A DNA stretch of 64,000 bases from an uncultured Odoribacter sp. GTDB taxonomy: Bacteria; Bacteroidota; Bacteroidia; Bacteroidales; Marinifilaceae. The first letter of the stretch is position 1. Each line of letters opens with the position of its first letter. Below are positions 18,377-27,901 of the stretch, in pieces. The position numbers were made by a program, and so were the translations under genes. The stretch lies in the NCBI GenBank assembly GCA_910578105.1, contig CAJTPD010000005.1, positions 124,001-188,000 on the forward strand. Direction: 5' to 3'. The notes under the pieces were generated by a model. The model made no database searches and was not told the DNA's origin. It worked only from the letters and a program-made list of their open reading frames with translations.

Positions 18377-19024
18377 ATGGAAATTGAAACAATAAATTTG
18401 ATGTTATCACAACACCCATCCCCTCTATGGCTTGAACAATTGCATGCCGGGAAAGAAGAAGCCTACCGGATTCTTTTTGATGAATACTATCAGATTCTGG
18501 GTGTGTTTGCCATGAAATATGTAAGAGACAAAGAGGTTGCCGAAGACATTGTACAGGATGTCATTCTGGAATTATACAACCGCCGGCTCCTGTTCAACTC
18601 CCTCCTTGCCCTCAAATCGTTTTTGTTTCTGTCCGTAAAAAACAGAGCCCTCAATTTCCTGCGCCACCGTCAGGCACAAGAACGCTACCTGAATTATAAA
18701 ACGGAAGAAGAGAGTTTTTTCCTGAACAATATCATCCGCGAGGAAGTATATTATCATCTGCAAAAAATGATTGGAGAACTCTCTGAACCGGTCCGAAAAA
18801 TATATGAACTGACTTTACAGGAACTTTCCAATGAAGAAATTGCCGAACAGCTCGGCCTATCCGTCGATTCCGTCAAAGCTCACAAAAAACGGGGGAAACA
18901 GGTATTGAAAGGAAAACTAAAAGAATTATTGTTCTGCCGGACAAAATTTTTTCAATTGCATTATATACCAAAGAGTATAAACCTGAGATTACCCCTCAGT
19001 ATCGCCATGGCGCGCTTAAAATGA
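18377..19024 (+). CDS. ECF sigma-70 factor, locus A
   Basis: This ECF sigma factor is of the Bacteroidetes 'sigma-70 factor' group. Region 2 is at about 25-95 (AYRILFDEYYQILGVFAMKYV, AEDIVQDVILELY, NRALNFLRHR) and region 4 at about 130-180 (LQELSNEEIAEQLGLSVDSVKAHKKRG). After the usual end near LKELLF there are about 28 extra residues, encoded opposite the 3' end of the other sigma gene (18961..19521), giving a 64-bp convergent overlap. An internal ATG at 18401 may be the true start. It is divergent from fecR at 18249. Confidence 0.92.
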   Translation: MEIETINLMLSQHPSPLWLEQLHAGKEEAYRILFDEYYQILGVFAMKYVRDKEVAEDIVQDVILELYNRRLLFNSLLALKSFLFLSVKNRALNFLRHRQAQERYLNYKTEEESFFLNNIIREEVYYHLQKMIGELSEPVRKIYELTLQELSNEEIAEQLGLSVDSVKAHKKRGKQVLKGKLKELLFCRTKFFQLHYIPKSINLRLPLSIAMARLK

Positions 19025-19521
19025 GTCTTTACCGTAGTTTCTGCTATATTCATCCGGACTGCAATTTCTTTGATTTTTTTCTTCTCGACAATATGGAGTA
19101 ACACAACTTCTTTTTGTTTTTCAGGCAATGTATCCAGGATAGCTTTCAGACGTCCATAAATATCGTCATCGGTTTCCGGTTCTGCGATACCGGAAAACAA
19201 CATAGCCTCAATGATTTTGTCCTGATGTTTACATTGAATCTCCAGGTCCCGCAAGTAATTCAAACAATTGTTCCGGATAATACCGAGCATGTAATAAAAT
19301 ATGGACTTTTTTTCATCATATCTTTCCGGATGAGACCACAAGGAAAGAAAAGCATCCTGCACTAAATCTTCCGCTTGTTTCCAATCGTAAAGATAACGCA
19401 TGGCATAACGTTGCAAAGGAAGAAATGAAGTTTCATACAATTCATGAAAAGCGTCCAAGTTCCTTTTTTTTATCCGGACCCCTAACTTATCTTCCCCTAT
19501 GAATTTATTTATTCTTGCCAT
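18961..19521 (-). CDS. ECF sigma-70 factor, locus B
   Basis: The 186-residue ECF sigma factor has region 2 with FHELYETSFLPLQRYAMRYL, QAEDLVQDAFLSLW and IRNNCLNYLRDLE, and region 4 with LDTLPEKQKEVVLLHIVE and the HTH KKIKEIAVRMNIAETTVKTH. The open frame runs up to 19686 but would then cross into the divergent fecR; the ATG at 19521 (MARINKF) lies 12 bp after a good -7 element and is chosen. Its last 21 codons overlap the end of the opposing sigma gene. Divergent partner: fecR at 19610. Confidence 0.93.
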   Translation of the reverse strand: MARINKFIGEDKLGVRIKKRNLDAFHELYETSFLPLQRYAMRYLYDWKQAEDLVQDAFLSLWSHPERYDEKKSIFYYMLGIIRNNCLNYLRDLEIQCKHQDKIIEAMLFSGIAEPETDDDIYGRLKAILDTLPEKQKEVVLLHIVEKKKIKEIAVRMNIAETTVKTHFKRAMAILRGNLRFILFGI

Positions 19522-19532
19522 GAAATTTTCAG

Positions 19533-19540
19533 CAAAGATA
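19533..19540 (-). promoter_or_regulatory. -7 element of locus B sigma gene
   Basis: TATCTTTG on the minus strand fits TAnnTTTG exactly and lies 11 bp upstream of the chosen ATG. No clear -33 TTTG is seen at the expected distance. Confidence 0.45.
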
Positions 19541-19609
19541 CTTTTTTCTAATATACGGTGTCCTCCATTTTTTGATTCAATGTAAATAATATAAAAGAAA
19601 GCGTGGTTT

Positions 19610-20782
19610 ATGGAAACAAATTCTATTAGCTGGGAGATTTTATTGAAAAGTATCCGGCAAACATTATCTTCTGAAGAAGAAGTCATTTTTCAGAAGTGGT
19701 TGGCCCGGGATATACGGCATAAAGAATATTATAAGAAAATGTACCGGGTTTGGTCGTCGGAGGATACTACTTATGATTTGTACACCGATGTGGCTCAAAT
19801 GAAAACCCGTTTTGACGATTATGTCCGGAACGAACGGAAAGTAAAACAACGGAAAATATTGGGATATGTATATCGTTCGGTAGCTTGTCTGTTGTTGCTG
19901 CTCACTGTGGGTGGAGGAATAATGTTGCTGCAGAAAGAAAAACAGGGACAGGAAAACGATAATCAGCTCGCCGGTGCCATTTTTCCGGGCACAGGAAAAG
20001 CCATTATCCTTTTACCGAACGGCGAAAAAGTAGATATTGATTGGTTAGCCGACTCTCTCCCTTATCAGACAGCAGGGTTGAGTGTTGAAAAGGATTCCGG
20101 AATAATCAAATACACAGAACAACAGCAGTCCGATTCTGATTATCACACCATTGTTATACCGAGAGGAGGAGAATATCAGGTGAAGTTAAGCGATGGAACA
20201 AGGGTTTGGCTGAATTCAGATTCAAAATTGAAAATTCCGACCTCTTTCGTGGGAAATGAAAGAAGGGTCTTTTTGTCGGGAGAAGCTTATTTCGACGTAG
20301 TGAAAAATGACCGTAAGCCTTTTATTGTCGAAACGGATTTGGGAAATATAAAAGTTTACGGAACGGTATTTAATGTAAAACGTTATTCCGGCGACAGGCA
20401 ATTGAAAGCAACTTTAGTTGAAGGTAGTATAGGATTTAGCACCGATAAGACGACAGAGTGGAAACTCCAGCCCGGCTACCAGTTAAGCCTCCTGGAAGGG
20501 AAAAGTGAACCGATTGTGGAAAAAGTAAAGATTTATAATGAAATAGCCTGGAAAAATCAACGTTTTTGTTTTGAAAACAGAACCTTAGAATCGATAGTCC
20601 AGGATATTGAAAGATGGTATAACGTCAAGATTGTTTTCGAAAGTCCCTCATTAAAACAACTGCAATTTTCAGGTTCTTTGAGCCGGTACGGTGAGATAGA
20701 AACCTTACTGCGTTTTTTTGAAGAAAGTGCGGATATCCGATTTTCAGTCGACAACCATACAATTACAGTGAAAAGAAAATAA
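19610..20782 (+). CDS. FecR family anti-sigma factor, locus B
   Basis: The 390-residue product has the same architecture as the locus A FecR: a cytoplasmic N-terminus with FQKWLARDIRHKEYYKKM, a membrane segment at about 86-105 (VACLLLLLTVGGGIMLL), the FecR domain with VIPRGGEYQVKLSDGTRVWLN and GEAYFDVVKN, and a C-terminal DUF4974-like domain (FENRTLESIVQDIERWYNVK). It should regulate the divergent sigma gene at 19521 in response to the SusC encoded just downstream. Only 88 bp separate it from that sigma gene. Confidence 0.93.
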   Translation: METNSISWEILLKSIRQTLSSEEEVIFQKWLARDIRHKEYYKKMYRVWSSEDTTYDLYTDVAQMKTRFDDYVRNERKVKQRKILGYVYRSVACLLLLLTVGGGIMLLQKEKQGQENDNQLAGAIFPGTGKAIILLPNGEKVDIDWLADSLPYQTAGLSVEKDSGIIKYTEQQQSDSDYHTIVIPRGGEYQVKLSDGTRVWLNSDSKLKIPTSFVGNERRVFLSGEAYFDVVKNDRKPFIVETDLGNIKVYGTVFNVKRYSGDRQLKATLVEGSIGFSTDKTTEWKLQPGYQLSLLEGKSEPIVEKVKIYNEIAWKNQRFCFENRTLESIVQDIERWYNVKIVFESPSLKQLQFSGSLSRYGEIETLLRFFEESADIRFSVDNHTITVKRK

Positions 20783-20786
20783 AAAA

Positions 20787-20832
20787 TAGAGAATGTCTCT
20801 GCAAGCCGGCAAACTTTAGAGAACATTCTCTA
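20787..20832 (+). promoter_or_regulatory. Intercistronic hairpin between fecR and susC, locus B
   Basis: A perfect 10-bp stem (TAGAGAATGT / ACATTCTCTA) extends with CTCT / AGAG across a one-base bulge and has a 17-nt loop. It begins 4 bp after the fecR stop. There is no T tract, so it is not a classical terminator. The position matches the hairpin at 17067..17089 in locus A, although the sequence differs. Confidence 0.6.
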
Positions 20833-20868
20833 CACATTCATTAATATTAACGAATTATAAACAAATGT

Positions 20869-23800
20869 ATGAAAAAAAAAGCACCTGACAGGTATGTATT
20901 GCCTGAATTTTTAAGAAAAATGTTAACGGTTGCGCACTTGTTGTTCATTTTTTCGCTGTCCTATGCAGCAACGGATAATGATACAAAACTGGTAACGTTT
21001 GCAGTGAAGTCCGAGAGTTTAAATGATGTCCTGATAAAGTTCAAAGATCAAACCGGAATAGATATTTTATTTAACAAACAGCTTATCGGAAACCGGAAAT
21101 GCAACGATTTTGAAGTTGTAAATCAACCTGTCGAAATAGTACTGAGTAAAATTCTGGAAGGGACAGGTTTTGAATTTTCGAAAGTGGACGGAGTATATGT
21201 CATTAAAAAAAGCACAGAAAAAATCATACCGTCCGCAGAGCCTTTATCCATCTCCGGTGTGGTGGTCGGACCGGATGGAATACCATTGCCGGGAGTGACC
21301 GTTTTGGTAAAAGGCACTTCCTTAGGAAGTGCAACCGATACAGAGGGAAAATTTAAATTGTCACTTTCCTCCCAAGAAAACATAGTCCTGGTATTTTCGT
21401 TCGTCGGCATGCAAACAAAAGAAGTTCCTTATAAAGGAGAAGCCGAAATGAAAGTACTCCTGGAAACCAATGTGACTGAAATGGAACAGGTCGTAGTCAC
21501 CGGTATTTTTACCCGCAAGGCAGAAAGTTATACGGGTGCTGCGACAACCATAAAGAAAGAGGAATTACAGAAAATGGGAAACCAAAATGTCTTACAATCT
21601 TTGAAAAGTTTAGACCCGGCCTTTCATATTATAGAAAATAATGATTTCGGTTCGGACCCGAACAAAGCTCCCCAAATTCAATTGCGTGGTCAACAATCCA
21701 TGCCCGATATAAAAGGGACCTACAATGGAAATCCCAATCAACCGCTTTTTATTCTGGATGGTTTCGAAACGGACATTACAACCATTTACGATTTGGATAT
21801 GAATCGGGTGGAAACTATTGTATTGCTGAAAGATGCCGCAGCAAAAGCCATTTACGGAGCAAAAGCGGCCAACGGCGTAGTGGTCATCGAAACCCGCCAA
21901 CCCAAAGCCGGGAAAATGAGAATTTCATACAAAGGAGATTTGAATTTAACGGTTCCCGATTTAACAGGCTATAATCTTTGTGATGCACGCGAAAAATACG
22001 AGGTGGACAAAGTGCACGGACGTTATTCAGACCCTTGGTTTTGGGAACAGTACCTGAACAATATCAACTCGGAAATAGAACGCGGAGTTAACACAGATTG
22101 GCTGGCACAACCTTTACGTACGGGAGTGGGCCATCGGCATTCTCTGTATCTGGACGGCGGAGACAAGCATTTACGCTATGGCGTGGATTTGCTCTATAAT
22201 GAAATTAAAGGTGTCATGAAAGAGTCCGACCGGAAAACATTCACAGGAGGAATTACCCTGGCTTACCGTTATAAAGACCTGCTGTTCCGAAATCAGTTGA
22301 GCACCACCCTGAACCGTGCCAATGACTCTCCCTATGGCTCTTTTGCCGAATATGCGGAATTGAATCCTTACTGGACACCTTATGATGAAAACGGGGAGTT
22401 AAAGCAGATTGCAGGTTCTACTGGCGGCGGCGGCCGGGTCGGGACCACCTGCGGAAATCCGTTATGGAATGCTTCTATCGGTACTAAAAATTTCAGTAAA
22501 TATACCGGTATTACCAATAATTTTTACATTGAATGGCAGGCATTGACCTCATTGAAGTTTATCGGACGTCTGGGATTATCGAAAACACTCAATGCCCGGG
22601 AAGATTTTTACCCGGCAGCACACACCAGATTCCTGGGGTATCCGGAAGACAAATTTTTTGAAAAAGGTTTATACAGCAAACTGGAAGGAGAAAGCAGCCA
22701 TATTAATCTGGATATGACGGCAAATTACTCTTTGTTGCTGGATAAGCATCAACTTTTCCTGAATCTGAATTACAAAATGGAACAAAGCCGTTCGGAAGAA
22801 GTTACTTTTACTATGGTCGGTTTCCCGAATGACCAGAGCGGTTTTATCACTTCAGGCCTGGGATTCAACAAGAGTGATTATCCTCCGTTCGGAAACGAAG
22901 CCATTAGCCGGGAAATAGGTGTTTTGTCCGCTTTAAACTATTCCTACGACGATCGTTACTTGGCTGATTTGTCGTATCGCGCCAGTGCTTCTTCCCGCTT
23001 CGGACAAGATAAACGGTGGGGACAATTTTGGTCGGCAGGTATCGGATGGAACTTCCACAAAGAACATTTCATGGAACAGGCAGAATGGCTGAAACAATTT
23101 AAATTGCGAGCCTCAACCGGTTATACCGGAGCACAGAATTTCAATCCGTATCAGGCATTGGCTATGTTTGGTTATCATCAGACCCAAGCCTACGACAACT
23201 GGCTCGGTTCTTATTTAATGGCTTTGCCTAACGATGACCTGAAATGGCAGAAAACCCAGGATTACAATATAGGATTCGACCTGAATCTTTGGGGACGCCT
23301 TATGATTGTATACGACTATTACGTACAGCAAACCAAGGACCAGTTACTGGCCTTGACTATCCCGCCTTCAATGGGATTTACCAGTTACATGGAAAATATC
23401 GGAAGTACGGAAAACAAAGGGATGGAGCTGAAATTAAATGCCCATCTGCTGTATGATGTGGAAAACGACCGTTATTTAAGTACATCTTTCTCTATTGCCA
23501 AAAATACGAATAAACTCAAGAAAATATCGAATGCATTAAGAAGTTATAACGATGAGGTAGATAAAGAAATATTGGATGGGAATACCAACAGGCCCCAAAC
23601 CCGTTTTATCGAAGGTTCGTCTATGAATGCCATTTGGGCCGTACGTTCCTTGGGTATTGATCCGGCTACGGGAGATGAAATTTTCCTGACAAAAGACGGA
23701 GAAACAACGACAGAATGGAAAGCCGAAGACCAAGTAGTATGTGGGGACGCCATGCCCAAATGTTCGGGTACTTTTGGAATAAATATGGATTACCGGGGTA

Positions 23801-24204
23801 TTTTCCTGAATATGTCCTTTTATTATCAATTCGGCGGTCAGATTTACAACCAGACCTTGGTTGACCGGGTAGAAAATGCAAATGTCAGCTTAAATGTAGA
23901 CAAACGAATTTATAATGCGGTATGGAAAAAACCGGGAGACCGGGTCGATTTTTCCTATAATCCTTCCAGGCTGACTAAACCCAGTTCCCGCTTTGTGCAG
24001 GATTTGAATGAATTGCGTTTGTCGTCTTTGAATGTCGGGTATGATTTCCGGCATTGTACTTTCCTGAAAAAGAGCCGGCTGCAACAATTAAAGGCCAGTT
24101 TTTATATGGATGATGTGTTCCGGGCTTCCACCGTAAAAACCGAACGCGGGTTGACTTATCCGTTTGCACGTACTTTCTCGTTTTCTTTACAAGCAACCTT
24201 TTAA
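20869..24204 (+). CDS. SusC/RagA TonB-dependent transporter with STN domain, locus B
   Basis: The 1111-residue outer-membrane transporter has a leader and signal segment (to about 37), an STN domain (about 43-115, SLNDVLIKFKDQTGIDILFN), a carboxypeptidase-regulatory-like domain (about 127-212), the TonB-box region EQVVVTGIF, a plug with FILDGFETDITTIYDL and AAAKAIYGAKAANGVVVIETRQP, and a long barrel ending SLQATF. It is a clear paralogue of the locus A SusC, sharing for example the VVTGIF..KAESYTGA segment. It overlaps no neighbour; susD starts 3 bp later. Confidence 0.95.
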   Translation: MKKKAPDRYVLPEFLRKMLTVAHLLFIFSLSYAATDNDTKLVTFAVKSESLNDVLIKFKDQTGIDILFNKQLIGNRKCNDFEVVNQPVEIVLSKILEGTGFEFSKVDGVYVIKKSTEKIIPSAEPLSISGVVVGPDGIPLPGVTVLVKGTSLGSATDTEGKFKLSLSSQENIVLVFSFVGMQTKEVPYKGEAEMKVLLETNVTEMEQVVVTGIFTRKAESYTGAATTIKKEELQKMGNQNVLQSLKSLDPAFHIIENNDFGSDPNKAPQIQLRGQQSMPDIKGTYNGNPNQPLFILDGFETDITTIYDLDMNRVETIVLLKDAAAKAIYGAKAANGVVVIETRQPKAGKMRISYKGDLNLTVPDLTGYNLCDAREKYEVDKVHGRYSDPWFWEQYLNNINSEIERGVNTDWLAQPLRTGVGHRHSLYLDGGDKHLRYGVDLLYNEIKGVMKESDRKTFTGGITLAYRYKDLLFRNQLSTTLNRANDSPYGSFAEYAELNPYWTPYDENGELKQIAGSTGGGGRVGTTCGNPLWNASIGTKNFSKYTGITNNFYIEWQALTSLKFIGRLGLSKTLNAREDFYPAAHTRFLGYPEDKFFEKGLYSKLEGESSHINLDMTANYSLLLDKHQLFLNLNYKMEQSRSEEVTFTMVGFPNDQSGFITSGLGFNKSDYPPFGNEAISREIGVLSALNYSYDDRYLADLSYRASASSRFGQDKRWGQFWSAGIGWNFHKEHFMEQAEWLKQFKLRASTGYTGAQNFNPYQALAMFGYHQTQAYDNWLGSYLMALPNDDLKWQKTQDYNIGFDLNLWGRLMIVYDYYVQQTKDQLLALTIPPSMGFTSYMENIGSTENKGMELKLNAHLLYDVENDRYLSTSFSIAKNTNKLKKISNALRSYNDEVDKEILDGNTNRPQTRFIEGSSMNAIWAVRSLGIDPATGDEIFLTKDGETTTEWKAEDQVVCGDAMPKCSGTFGINMDYRGIFLNMSFYYQFGGQIYNQTLVDRVENANVSLNVDKRIYNAVWKKPGDRVDFSYNPSRLTKPSSRFVQDLNELRLSSLNVGYDFRHCTFLKKSRLQQLKASFYMDDVFRASTVKTERGLTYPFARTFSFSLQATF

Positions 24205-24207
24205 TCG

Positions 24208-25635
24208 ATGAATACAATGAAACGAATCAAAAAAATAAAAAATATACTCGGCATTTTATGCTTTTCCTTGCTGAGTGTATCCTGCCAGGAATGGCTGGAT
24301 GTCAGTCCGAGTACGGAAATAAAATATGATGATTTATTTAGTTATAAAAACGGTTTCAAAGACCAATTGACCGGTATATACACAACTTTATGTTCAGAAA
24401 ATCTTTATGGGGTAGAACTGGGCTTCGGCATGCTCGATGTATTGGGACAACAATATTATCTCTGGTCTGCTACCGCTAACGGGTCTTATTATAACATGCA
24501 CCGTTTCGAATATGATAATTCAAAATGCGAAACTATCATTAATTCGATTTGGACAAATATGTATAACACTGTCGCCAATGTCAATATACTGTTGCAGGGC
24601 ATAGAAGAACATCGCGGCGTACTTGCAGAAGATGAAGAAAAAATTTACGAAGGAGAGGCTTATGCTCTGCGTGCTTTTCTGCATTTCGACCTGCTTCGTC
24701 TGTTTGGTAAAAGCTATGTTATCGGAGCTGACGAAAAAGCAATTCCTTATGTAAAATCGATTTCAAAAAAAGTGACTCCATTGTCTACCGTTTCGGAAGT
24801 CCTCGATTTAGTCACCGAAGATTTGGAAAAAGCGGCAACTTTGCTGGAAGAAGATCCTATAAAGACCGGTCAGGCTACGACGTCTTTTCTGGGTACCCGC
24901 AGTTTTCATCTCAACTATTATGCAGTCCGGGCTTTGATGGCACGTGTTTATCTGTATAAGAACGATAAAGTGAATGCATTGAAAAATGCACGGGAAGTGA
25001 TGCTTTCAGAAAAATATCCATGGGTGAGCAAAGGAGCGGTGGCTACCACCGACCGCAAAAACCGCGACGGAATCTTTTTACCGGAATGTATATGGATGTT
25101 GAATAATACCAAATTGAGTACACTGACAGATACTTATTTAAAAGAGAGTGACTATACGCTGTATTGTAAAGATGTTGTTATCGACGAAATTTTTGAAAGC
25201 CAGTTATATGGCGGTCTGGACTGGAGATATATTTATTATTTTGAGCGTCCCTCCTGGTACTGGCTTAGCAATAAATTATATCAGTATTCCTCCGCTTATA
25301 ACAACCGTCAACCCCTGTTGCGGCTCAGCGAAATGTACCTAATTGCAGCAGAATGTGCCGAATCTAAAAAAGAAGCAGTGGAATATCTTAATACCCTACG
25401 CCAGCACAGAGGCTTTGAAGAAGCCCAGAACCTGAAAGAAGATGTGACGGATGAAAATTTGCAGACAGCTATCGGAAAAGAATACCGGAAGGAATTCATC
25501 GGCGAAGGACAATGGTTTTATTATTGCAAACGCACGGACCAAGATGTTCTGCCCAATATAACGGTTCCTTTCAGCAAGGCTTATTATATCCTTCCCATCC
25601 CGGAGCAGGAAAAAGAATACGGAAACAGAAATTAA
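24208..25635 (+). CDS. RagB/SusD family lipoprotein, locus B
   Basis: The 475-residue product has a lipoprotein signal with SVSCQEWLDVSPSTE, the usual SusD N-terminus. Family helices include EGEAYALRAFLHFDLLRLFG and YYAVRALMARVYLYKNDK. The C-terminal part has LRLSEMYLIAAECAE and YRKEFIGEGQWFYYCKR. It should form the substrate-binding lid for the SusC just upstream. A second ATG at 24217 (MKRIKKIK) is an equally good start. Confidence 0.93.
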   Translation: MNTMKRIKKIKNILGILCFSLLSVSCQEWLDVSPSTEIKYDDLFSYKNGFKDQLTGIYTTLCSENLYGVELGFGMLDVLGQQYYLWSATANGSYYNMHRFEYDNSKCETIINSIWTNMYNTVANVNILLQGIEEHRGVLAEDEEKIYEGEAYALRAFLHFDLLRLFGKSYVIGADEKAIPYVKSISKKVTPLSTVSEVLDLVTEDLEKAATLLEEDPIKTGQATTSFLGTRSFHLNYYAVRALMARVYLYKNDKVNALKNAREVMLSEKYPWVSKGAVATTDRKNRDGIFLPECIWMLNNTKLSTLTDTYLKESDYTLYCKDVVIDEIFESQLYGGLDWRYIYYFERPSWYWLSNKLYQYSSAYNNRQPLLRLSEMYLIAAECAESKKEAVEYLNTLRQHRGFEEAQNLKEDVTDENLQTAIGKEYRKEFIGEGQWFYYCKRTDQDVLPNITVPFSKAYYILPIPEQEKEYGNRN

Positions 25636-25647
25636 AAAGAAAAAGTG

Positions 25648-26340
25648 ATGAAACGATTTATACATAAATACAGTTTATTGTGCTTTGGTGTGGCAGCTAT
25701 ATGGTTTGGCAGTTGCTCAAAAGACGGGTATGTACAATACGATGAGGACTATGCTTCCCTGCGCTTTATCTACACCGCCCCGGGAAACGACAGCATCGTT
25801 TATTCATTTGCCCTGTATCCGGATAAGGAAGAAGGTATTGTGGAGATACCTTTTAAACTTATCGGCTTAGCGTCCGGCCAAACCCGTGAAGTAAAAATCG
25901 AAGTCGTAAAAGAAGAAACTACAGCCAAAGAAAACGACAACTTTATCGTCGAAACCAACGAACTTCCGGCCGACTCGATAAAATCAACCCTGAAAATAAG
26001 AGTGAAAAAAACACCGGATTTGGAAAATCATGATTTGGACGTGAAGTTTCGTCTCGGCAGTAATGATTATTTTGCGGCAGCTCCCGTTGATGAGAATATG
26101 TACCGGATTGTGTTGACTAATCGTCTGGCAAACCCCAAAGGATGGCCTTTCGGTGAATATAGTCGTGTAAAACATCAGTTTGTGATTCAGATTCTGGGAA
26201 TTGCAACCGATTACGATAAATGGACGCAAAGTGAAAAGATTCATTACACAAGCATCATGGTGGACGCCTTGTATAAATACAACAAGGCGCATCCGGGAAA
26301 TCCCCTGACCGATGAAAACGGACTGCTTGTAAGTTTCTGA
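25648..26340 (+). CDS. DUF4843 domain lipoprotein, locus B
   Basis: The 230-residue lipoprotein (FGSCSKDGYVQYDEDYASLRF) has a beta-rich body with EIPFKLIGLASGQTREVKI and the family-typical VLTNRLANPKGWPFGEYS. It corresponds to the locus A gene at 12115 in position and layout. A GTG at 25645 precedes the ATG used here. The role is unknown; the constant link to SusC/D suggests an outer-membrane accessory. Confidence 0.8.
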   Translation: MKRFIHKYSLLCFGVAAIWFGSCSKDGYVQYDEDYASLRFIYTAPGNDSIVYSFALYPDKEEGIVEIPFKLIGLASGQTREVKIEVVKEETTAKENDNFIVETNELPADSIKSTLKIRVKKTPDLENHDLDVKFRLGSNDYFAAAPVDENMYRIVLTNRLANPKGWPFGEYSRVKHQFVIQILGIATDYDKWTQSEKIHYTSIMVDALYKYNKAHPGNPLTDENGLLVSF

Positions 26341-26368
26341 CAATATACTAATGATAAAAAATCATACC

Positions 26369-27901
26369 ATGAAAAAGATTATAAATTTATTATTTATCAT
26401 TCCTCTTTTAGTTACTCTGGCTTCCTGCTATGAGGACAAGGGGAATTATGATTATATAAATTTGCCTGATATCGCTATAAAAGCAAAAGATACGGTGAAT
26501 GTAACCCAACTTCATACCTTAGAAATTCCCGCAGATGTAAATTTGAATGGTGAAGCAGAAACCGACTATGAATTCAGTTGGCGGATTTGGTCAAACAACA
26601 TCGGAGGAATCGACCAACAAAAAATCATCGGAAACACCCGGAATTTGACTTATAAAGTAACGGAGGTCCCGGGAACTTATACCCTGGTATTGACTGTCCG
26701 TAACAAAATTACGGATGTAAAAAGCTATAAGCAAATTCATCTGGTCATATCAGGCAGCATTACCGAAGGCTGGATGGTCTTGCAGGAAAAAGACGGGAAA
26801 AGCGATTTTGATTTGATTATGAGTCCGTATTTTTCCAACCGGGTAAGCACGGATGAAATTCTGCACAACTGTTATGAAGCTATCAATGGCGAACCCTTAG
26901 TGGGACGCGGAGTTAAAATCGGCAGTTTTTTTGCTTTAGGACGTTATCAGGAAGTCATTGTGCTGACAGATAAAGACGGAGTGCGCTTATCTGCGGTTAC
27001 CATGCAAAAAACGTATGACATTTCTACCTTGATGTATGATATGTCTTCCTGGAAACCGGAAAATTATATTGCCTGGAAATATGGGTCAAGTCCGTGTACG
27101 TATGCTTTTGACGGAATAATTTCCAATGGGCGTATTTATGAATATCAATCTATGCCATCGAGCGATTTTCCGATTTATACCGAACCCATCTTAAAAGACG
27201 GGACCTATAAAGCTTCGCCCTATGTTCCAAAACACTATCCTATCTGGCGTTATCAAGGAGTTATTTATGACGAAGAAAACGGCCGTTTCTTGAGTTTCAA
27301 CGGAAATACATGGGTTTTGCAGGAGCTGCCGGTCGCTACGGAAATACAACCGTTCGACTGGGGGAACATGCATGCCACTCTCCGTTATATGGAAACCGGA
27401 TATAATTACCACGAATATGGATTATTTGAAGATTGGACGACACATAAATTGACACTATGTGTGTTCAATTTTATGACCACACCCAATATCGGTGTCGGAA
27501 AATATACCGCAGATAATTGCCCGGAATTGCAGGATGCCCGATATTATGCAGTCGGTTCGTTGGGACCAGTATTTTTATATGCTACAGACCGGAACATATA
27601 CCGGTATGATTACAACGGCACAAACACAGGAGAAAAGATTTATACGCTGGCCAATCCCGATGAAAAAATAACGGGAATGAAAATATTCAAACCTTGTATC
27701 GACCTTTATATTCCGAGCCATCCATACAACAATAAAATTCTGATTATTTCTACTTATAATACAAGTAAAAAAGAAGGGAAAATCTATATGTACCATATCA
27801 ATGAAACGAACGGAACTATCGATATTTCCTCAGAAAAGACATTCGAAGGTTTCGGCGAAATCCTGGACATGGAATACAATTATCCGAAATACGGTATATA
27901 A
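26369..27901 (+). CDS. PKD-like family lipoprotein, locus B
   Basis: The 510-residue product starts MKKIINLLFIIPLLVTLA with lipobox SCYEDKGNYDY, the classic start of this family. An Ig/PKD-like domain follows (about 25-125, YEFSWRIWSNN, VPGTYTLVLTVRNKIT), then a propeller-like C-terminal half (GWMVLQEKDGKSDFDLI, VFLYATDRNIYRYDYNG). The longer open frame starts at 26351, but the ATG at 26369 directly precedes the signal peptide. It is probably a surface ligand-binding partner of SusC/D; the ligand is unknown. Confidence 0.82.
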   Translation: MKKIINLLFIIPLLVTLASCYEDKGNYDYINLPDIAIKAKDTVNVTQLHTLEIPADVNLNGEAETDYEFSWRIWSNNIGGIDQQKIIGNTRNLTYKVTEVPGTYTLVLTVRNKITDVKSYKQIHLVISGSITEGWMVLQEKDGKSDFDLIMSPYFSNRVSTDEILHNCYEAINGEPLVGRGVKIGSFFALGRYQEVIVLTDKDGVRLSAVTMQKTYDISTLMYDMSSWKPENYIAWKYGSSPCTYAFDGIISNGRIYEYQSMPSSDFPIYTEPILKDGTYKASPYVPKHYPIWRYQGVIYDEENGRFLSFNGNTWVLQELPVATEIQPFDWGNMHATLRYMETGYNYHEYGLFEDWTTHKLTLCVFNFMTTPNIGVGKYTADNCPELQDARYYAVGSLGPVFLYATDRNIYRYDYNGTNTGEKIYTLANPDEKITGMKIFKPCIDLYIPSHPYNNKILIISTYNTSKKEGKIYMYHINETNGTIDISSEKTFEGFGEILDMEYNYPKYGI

